From the NCBI GenBank assembly GCA_037043455.1, contig JAWPHD010003075.1, positions 124,001 to 188,000 on the forward strand: a DNA stretch of 64,000 nt, in the 5' to 3' direction. The stretch's first letter is position 1; each line of letters starts with the position of its first letter. This document shows positions 58,615 to 64,000 of the stretch, piece after piece. The notes beneath the pieces were generated by a model that made no database searches, was not told where the DNA came from, and was given only the letters and a program-made list of their open reading frames with translations. The position numbers were made by a program, and so were the translations under genes. Source of the stretch: Cyrtodaria siliqua (Eukaryota > Mollusca > Bivalvia > Adapedonta > Hiatellidae).

Positions 58615-60830
58615 AGAAAATGAAGTTGCTAACCTTATACAATTATAAAAGAAAAACTAATAGCTCTTATACAAAAAAACTTTCGCCAGGGAACAAACTA
58701 CTTTTTGAGCTTGTAGCATCACTAGGGCATGTTTTACCAACAGTGATTCCGACAATTACACTTGATGGACGTGTCATAAAGTTTGTGAATCACTATCACT
58801 CTTATTAGGCAACATTTTTTCAGGTTTGGATATACTGTATATATGCCAACCGTTGGAATTCCTATGGGTATAACTGTACGAACTTGTGAACTTGTGAGGC
58901 CTCTATAGCCCAGTGGTAGAGCACTGGGCCCACAAGCGGAAGGTCGTGGGTTCAAACCCCGCCGGATGCTGGTCTCTCCATTATCATCTTTCATTTATTC
59001 ATTGCTTATCATTCATTACCATTCGGCAAAAATCCACCTTCTCGGCCCTCAAATTCGCTTCATGAGTCGTTAGTACCTCACTGCTGACTTGTGACGATGT
59101 TAGGCCGACGTTCACTGAAAGAAGGGAAGCTGTAGACAGAAATTCGTTGGTTCTTCGTATGGCGCGTCTAAAGTATGCAGTGGCCAGTAGCCTAGTAGTG
59201 GCATAGTAGCTTGAATGGAGTACCATTGATTACTAGGGGGAGGCTGTTTCACAGCAATAGACAATATCAGAAGACATATCAGCAATGTCCCAGAAACAGT
59301 ACAATCCGAAGGAAAAAAGAGAAAAATCAGGTGAACTGCGGATGAACAGCGAGAGTCGTCGCAGAAACGGAATATACAGCGAGGCTTCAGCAGAAAGTAT
59401 GTCAGAACAGATCACCATCTAGTAGGAGGGACAACAGCAGAGCTGGCGGAAGACGGAGTGAGGGGAGGCGAAAGAAAGGAGCAGATAAAAGGGGTTGAGA
59501 AGGTGGGCCAAAAAAAAAAAAAAATAAAAAAAAAAATGTACGAACTTGTCGCAGATTTGTTTTTATATTGCTACGAACGTGACTTTATGCTTTCTCCAAA
59601 TACGCGAAATAATGTCATCGACGCTTTTAATAACACCTCACGCTATCTGGATGATATACTTAATTTGGTAATCATTTCTTTTCTTCTATGGTTCGTACAT
59701 GTAACATTTATCCTCCAAAACTAAAATTCAGTAAAGCTAACGTTTCGGAATCTGTCAGTCCGTTTCTTGATTTACATCTTTCTATTGAAAATGGAGTAGC
59801 AATAACTAAAATTGATGATAAGAGAGATGATTTTGATATTGTGAATTATTCACATAAATTATGATGATTGGAATATCCCCAATACTGTTTCTTGTCGCGT
59901 GTGTATGACTCAGTTAATTCGTTTTGCCAGAGCTTGTAGCCGTATTAAAGGCTTCAACATTCGTAATCTTAACATTACTGAAAAACTCCGCCAACAGGGT
60001 TACCGTTACCATAATTTACATAAGCCTTTTTCTAAGTTGTATTATCGTTACACTGATCTGCTCGACATAATAGCAATCTTAAAACACTTCTGCGACAAGG
60101 CTTATCACAACCCGTCTTTTATGGAGATGTGATTTACAAACTTTGGAAGATTATCGGTCGTAATGATTTTCATGAGTTATTTATTAAAATTATTAGAAAA
60201 TTTATCAACAGAAGTTACGACCGAAGTATTATATATGCTTAGTTGTAGGCCCTTCTTCAGTTTGCAATTATGCTTTCCTCTTTGATTGTGCAACGACAGA
60301 CGGAAGGTGGACTCTATGGCAATGGGTTTCTACATCATTGAAGGCGGGAACTGTTTGATGTATGTCCTTCACTCCGTTTTGTCGTGCCTTTAACGGCTTT
60401 CCCCTTGATGCTCTGACTTCGGACAAGTCATAGAGTACATTTGAGTACGTATGAGATTAACTTCGTATGTTTAACTTATTTTTTGATATATTATATACAT
60501 GAACATTTCTGTGTTTTTTCTTATTACACCTATTTACGCTTTCTCAAATGTAAGGGTAACTCCGCGGGGATTATTTTTATTTACACTGTCCTGTTGCTTA
60601 GTGGTGATGACATGGTAAGAGTGAGGCTTGGTGCACCGTTCAACCGGTTTAAGCTCCCCGGTGGTCCATTTTGCCACTGACCGTTCCAAGGCGGTACCCA
60701 TGTAGTCAGCCATTATATGTCTGTGATGTTTTTGTTTACTGAATGTGTTTGTAATACTTGCTGGAGTGACTGTATTCTGTGAATGTTACTCTTCCTGTTG
60801 GACCTTTGTTTACCTTTTCTTCGTTTTATT
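58615..60830 (+). mobile_element. RT-family element, divergent subfamily, split by a SINE
   Basis: The 5' part (58615-58887) ends with VGIPMGI at the GTNCAPL site. After the SINE the element resumes at 59537: ELVADLFLYCYERDFML, SRYLDDILNL (YLDD kept), SPFLDLHLSIENGVAITKID, DKRDDFDIVNY, QLIRFARACSRIKGFNIRNL, QGYRYHNLHKPFSKLYYRYT, FYGDVIYKLWKIIGR-like, then the tail with gccactgaccgttccaaggc at 60675. Stops and frameshifts are common, so it is inactive. It is clearly more diverged from the copies at 17.8 and 36.3 kb than they are from each other. Confidence 0.75.
58888..59536 (+). mobile_element. tRNA-derived SINE nested in the RT element
   Basis: The head from 58898 (ggcctctatagcccagtgg) has a Pol III A box (tagcccagtgg, 58906-58916) and B box (ggttcaaaccc, 58949-58959). 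The body is about 550 bp of unknown origin and the tail is a run of A (59505-59536). The duplicated word tgtacgaacttgt occurs at 58875-58887 and 59537-59549, a 13-bp target duplication. The head is not a functional tRNA: the anticodon stem does not pair. At about 640 bp it is long for a SINE. Confidence 0.85.
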
Positions 60831-61200
60831 TAGAAAGGATATCTGGTATAATTAAATGATAAATGTTTCTACTAAAGTGTACAGTTAGCAAGCTTTAAGC
60901 TTTCATCTATTTGGATGGTTATCTACAAGAGCGTGTGTTTTACATGTGCATGTGCACGTATGCTGTGTATTGGTCTACAGTGTGCCGATTTACATGTACG
61001 AGTTTGTCGTATGTGCCTCAGAATTACTGAAACTGACCTTTGTCTGAAAAAAGGGAAAAAAGCAGGTAAGTATATTAATATATGTTATAGTATGATATGT
61101 ATTAATGTGTTAAATACTGTATTGACCGCATGCTTGCATTTGTGCAACCAATGCTGGTTTTCTGTAGGAGGAGGTTGTAAAGAATGGATTTCTTATTAGT
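60831..61200 (+). other. Possible exon (ends 61065) with Cys pairs
   Basis: A strong donor (gcag|gtaagt) at 61065 ends an open frame reading CFTCACARMLCIGLQCADLH, VRVCRMCLRITETDLCLKKG, KKAG. The Cys spacing (CxxC...CxxC) hints at a zinc-binding module, but the acceptor (ttatctacaag or gtctacag) is unclear and no family is recognised. Confidence 0.25.
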
Positions 61201-61640
61201 CCCCTACCTATCTGTCAGTCCGATGGTCTGTCAGTCCGTCAGTCAGTATGCTACGTTTCGTTTCCGCTCCATATGTTTAGTTAGCAATGAAACATTGCAA
61301 TGAAACTTTCAATATAAGTAGCTTATATAAAAAAGAAGCTCGTGATTGCTTTTGGTGTCACTGGGGGTCAAGGTCAAAAACACCGTTAATAAAATCAGAA
61401 AAACGATTTCCGATCAATAACTTTAGTAAGGAATGAGATTGTGGCCCGAAACTTGCTATGTAGGTAGATTATATGACAAGGAAGTTAGGGATTGTATTTG
61501 CGGGGTTACTGTGTTAAAGGACAAGGTCACTGTTATTAAAAGTAGAAAATCGTTTTCTACTCAATAACTTTAGTTAATAATAAATTATTGACCCGGAACT
61601 TTCTGTGTATGTAGTTTATATGGAAAATAAGTTTGTGATT
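61200..61640. repeat. Bivalve-type tandem repeat, ~165-bp unit, ~2-3 copies
   Basis: Preceded by gtcagtccgatggtctgtca. Units repeat tcaataactttagt, gaaacttgctatgtaggtag and aaaacgatttccgatc-like words at about 61430 and 61565. Confidence 0.65.
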
Positions 61641-62282
61641 GTTTGTATAGCACATACATGTTCTAGTCTCAAAATAAATTGTCACTGAATATACATATAT
61701 TACACGTATGCATATTTGGAGTAAATGAAACAAAGGATGTCAAAGTGGGTGGCGGTCATTCACATTTACCTACTTTGTTCTGAGCATTTTGTAGCCATGT
61801 ATATGCCATGTATATGCGTATTATTGGAGAGCACTGTAATAACAACACATCAAAATATTTTTTAAACTTTAATAGATTTGGCAAATATTGGGCGTGGCAT
61901 GGATTGAAAAACAAGCCCCAAGCATGGGGTTTAACAATTGGGCTGCCGGTAAGCACAAAAGACCATTATGGCAAGCCCTTACAGTAGAAAGCATTAAGCA
62001 ATAAAGCAGATTGAATATTACACTATTAAGGACATAAATACATGTGCACCAAATTAAATGTTCATTATGAAAGCAACTTTTTTGATAAGCATTTAAGCAA
62101 GTGTTGAAAGCACGGTTGATATTCAAGCATAATGACAAGTGCACCGAATTCAATCAATTCAAATGTTTTTTATCAATTCGTACGGACAGCAAATTTGTAT
62201 ATAATTTATGTTTAGATTACAATTCAGTCTCTGGGTATACAGGAGCTGAATACATTTAAACTGAAACTTATATGTCCTTCCT
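61641..62282. other. Noncoding stretch
   Basis: No exon or repeat recognised. Confidence 0.4.
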
Positions 62283-62405
62283 TTCACACCTTCGCTGCCC
62301 GCCATATGGATGGGCGCCCGGACACTCCAAGTCATAGAGTAGAGTGTCCAGGCGCCCATCCACCGCCAAAAATAAGGGAAACATTTTTTGGCAGCAGCGA
62401 AGAGT
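62283..62405. repeat. Strong GC-rich hairpin with extended arms
   Basis: tggatgggcgcccggacact at 62307 pairs with agtgtccaggcgcccatcca ending 62362 (one mismatch, 14-base loop). Outside it, cttcgctgcc near 62291 pairs with gcagcgaag near 62394, the right side having an extra segment. It stands out in GC content from its surroundings. Confidence 0.75.
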
Positions 62406-62522
62406 GTGTATCAAAAACAAAATATCCGAATGCCACGCCCAAAACAGAAACGGTGCCAAAAAAATTATCTATTTTCTCATCACTGTCTGCTTTAAATGAA
62501 ACATTAAAATCCAGCCGCTAAC

Positions 62523-62705
62523 TGGTTAAGAAACAAGTTGTTCCCCACATTTGATAAATGAACACCATCCTGTTCAAGACAGGTATCATCAGCCGGAACG
62601 TTTGGGTATGCTAACTGGTTTAAGAAACAAAGTGTTCCCCACAGTTAATTATGAACACCATCCTGTTCAAGACAGGTATCATCAGCCTGAATGTCACGGT
62701 GTAGC
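62523..62705. repeat. Tandem duplication, 93-bp unit, 2 copies
   Basis: accatcctgttcaagacagg and tatcatcagcc recur at 62564 and 62657, as do the aagaaacaa and gttccccaca words before them. Confidence 0.8.
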
Positions 62706-63319
62706 AAATAAAGGCCCTCAATATCTATTATCGCCTTAGCAGCGTAACTGTTTAGCCGCTTTCTGGCCCTTGTCCTTGCTAAAGGATTGATAGAATAACG
62801 CCATGAAAGCCGAGGAAGTATTTAAGAACAAACAACGACCACATCTAAAAACCGTTAATGGGTATTTCCCTCAATCATTTCTCCACGACCACATGAGTTG
62901 ATGCATCATACATTGGCAAAATAAATAAATGTCAGTAAATTATGAAGTATGTAAAGGTTGGAGGATGATTTAACTGTAATGTGTGTCTCGAAAAACAAAC
63001 GAACTGTTAAACGTGCCTAAATTAGCATCAGGAATATCGATCTTAAGCGGTTAAATAATATGAAGTGTAACATATACATGATACTCAGTTGCAGACTTAG
63101 AACTCTGAATGATTTCTGATAAAGTATGTATCTTTCCTACTGTTTGGCGTGCCATGGTTATTTTCATTTTAGACAGCAACAACTGATATACATTTGTTTG
63201 TGTACAATATGCACATTTTCTTAAGTGCATTAACTTTTGTCTCCTGGATAATCAAGTTTATTTCTATTGTAAACATGACTTTAACTGCATTTTTACCTTT
63301 GACCTACGATCGATTTTAG
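62706..63319. other. Noncoding stretch
   Basis: No exon or repeat recognised. Confidence 0.4.
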
Positions 63320-63368
63320 ACTTGTGTAGACAATCATCATCATCAAACGCCGAAGTAATTGATGAACA
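63320..63368 (+). other. Possible 49-nt exon
   Basis: Acceptor-like gatcgattttag and donor-like gtaagt bound a segment that reads LCRQSSSSSNAEVIDE (phase 1 in, phase 2 out). No partner exon or family is known, so it may be chance. Confidence 0.2.
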
Positions 63369-63639
63369 GTAAGTCAATCAATCGGTACATGAACTACAAC
63401 TATCTAAAGGCTAAACCATCTAACACTCCGACACAATACACGAAGAACATGTATCCTTTTCAAGTGAACTGCCCGCATTAAAAAGGTTAGCCACACAACT
63501 GTGTAAACTCCCTGTAACTAATACATAAAGATGTCATCGTGATGCTGACAATTGGAATGACATTTGTCTCATTTATCATCTTCTTGTATGACAACCTAAG
63601 ATGAAGTTGAGCAGAAAACTATTTTATTTTTAATAACAG

Positions 63640-64000
63640 TGACATTGACCAGAACAGTGACCTTGACCTTCACCCGTGTGACCTACACAGCAAGGTCCAG
63701 GCCATTCTCTCATTCCTAAGTAGTTTTGTTGTGCGGGAAACCGATTTTCTATTTTTAGTATCAGTGACTTAGACCTTGAACCAGTGATACCAAGTTTAAT
63801 CCCAAACGGGCTACCTTTTCATATAAGCTACCTACAGTGAACGTTTAATATCTCGTTCCTAAGTAAAACGGGGCTAATTCAAGTAAAATACAGAGTTATG
63901 GTTCTTGTCATGAACATGTGTGCCTAGTTTTAAATCTATCCGACAATTTGTTTTTGAGAAATGAGGAAACAGCATCTTTAACCAAATCTTTTAACCAAAA
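63640..64000. repeat. Bivalve-type repeat with cagtgaccttgacctt motif
   Basis: The words cagtgaccttgaccttcacc and cagtgacttagaccttgaac begin successive units of about 120 bases. The repeat runs to the window end. Confidence 0.5.

Noticed and set aside
58898..58965. Functional tRNA gene
   Set aside because: A and B boxes are present, but the anticodon stem does not pair and the segment is the head of a 640-bp SINE with a target duplication.

Overview
The window looks like nuclear DNA of a bivalve mollusc. It is AT-rich and intron-rich, and almost all of it is interspersed repeats. It has no operons or ribosome-binding sites. It carries an IFI44-like immune GTPase exon, a family known to be expanded in bivalves, plus several repeat families typical of bivalve introns. 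The species cannot be named from the sequence alone. Repeat families, splice sites and exon joins were called by eye; nothing was aligned or searched.

Three host loci can be supported, all on the + strand. (1) 4061-4347 is the terminal coding exon of an IFI44-like gene, with a poly(A) signal 165 bases downstream. (2) 12217-12310 and 20972-21200 look like the first and last parts of a Myb/SANT-like DNA-binding protein gene. The last part carries a frameshift, and the space between is filled by transposons. (3) The most interesting locus is an unrecognised gene spread over 26.4-56.7 kb. Six exons can be chained with matching splice phases: 26442-26541 (start codon), 33294-33345, a 56-nt exon, a 124-145-nt exon, 51988-52176 and 56424-56686. 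They give a protein of about 250 residues: a helical, charged N-terminal half, an alternating beta/alpha domain, and a C-terminus of repeated Lys-Cys-Cys ending in the CaaX-like box CIIL. The third and fourth exons exist in three versions, because a unit of about 3.7 kb is tandemly triplicated (40700-50770). Each pair is a symmetric phase 1-1 cassette, and every indel among the versions is a multiple of three. This resembles an array of alternative exons.

The rest is mobile DNA. The dominant family is a reverse-transcriptase element (GTNCAPL...YLDD type) with one fairly long copy at 17.8-19.5 kb, others at 1, 4.7, 36.3 and 58.6 kb, and many 5'-truncated tails. One tail sits at the same place in each unit of the triplicated array. 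Others are a solo LTR with a perfect 5-bp target duplication (28619-30352), a Ty3/Gypsy integrase remnant (2.1 kb), two LINE 3' fragments (21.3-23.5 kb), a Tc1/mariner transposase remnant (9.1-9.6 kb), a tRNA-derived SINE nested inside an RT element (58.9-59.5 kb), a 3.1-kb terminal-inverted-repeat element without recognisable genes (13.3-16.5 kb), several MITE-like elements, and a dispersed repeat of about 210 bp whose central hairpin loop contains AATAAA. Minisatellites and short tandem repeats fill much of the remainder. No CRISPR array, rRNA or intact tRNA gene was seen.
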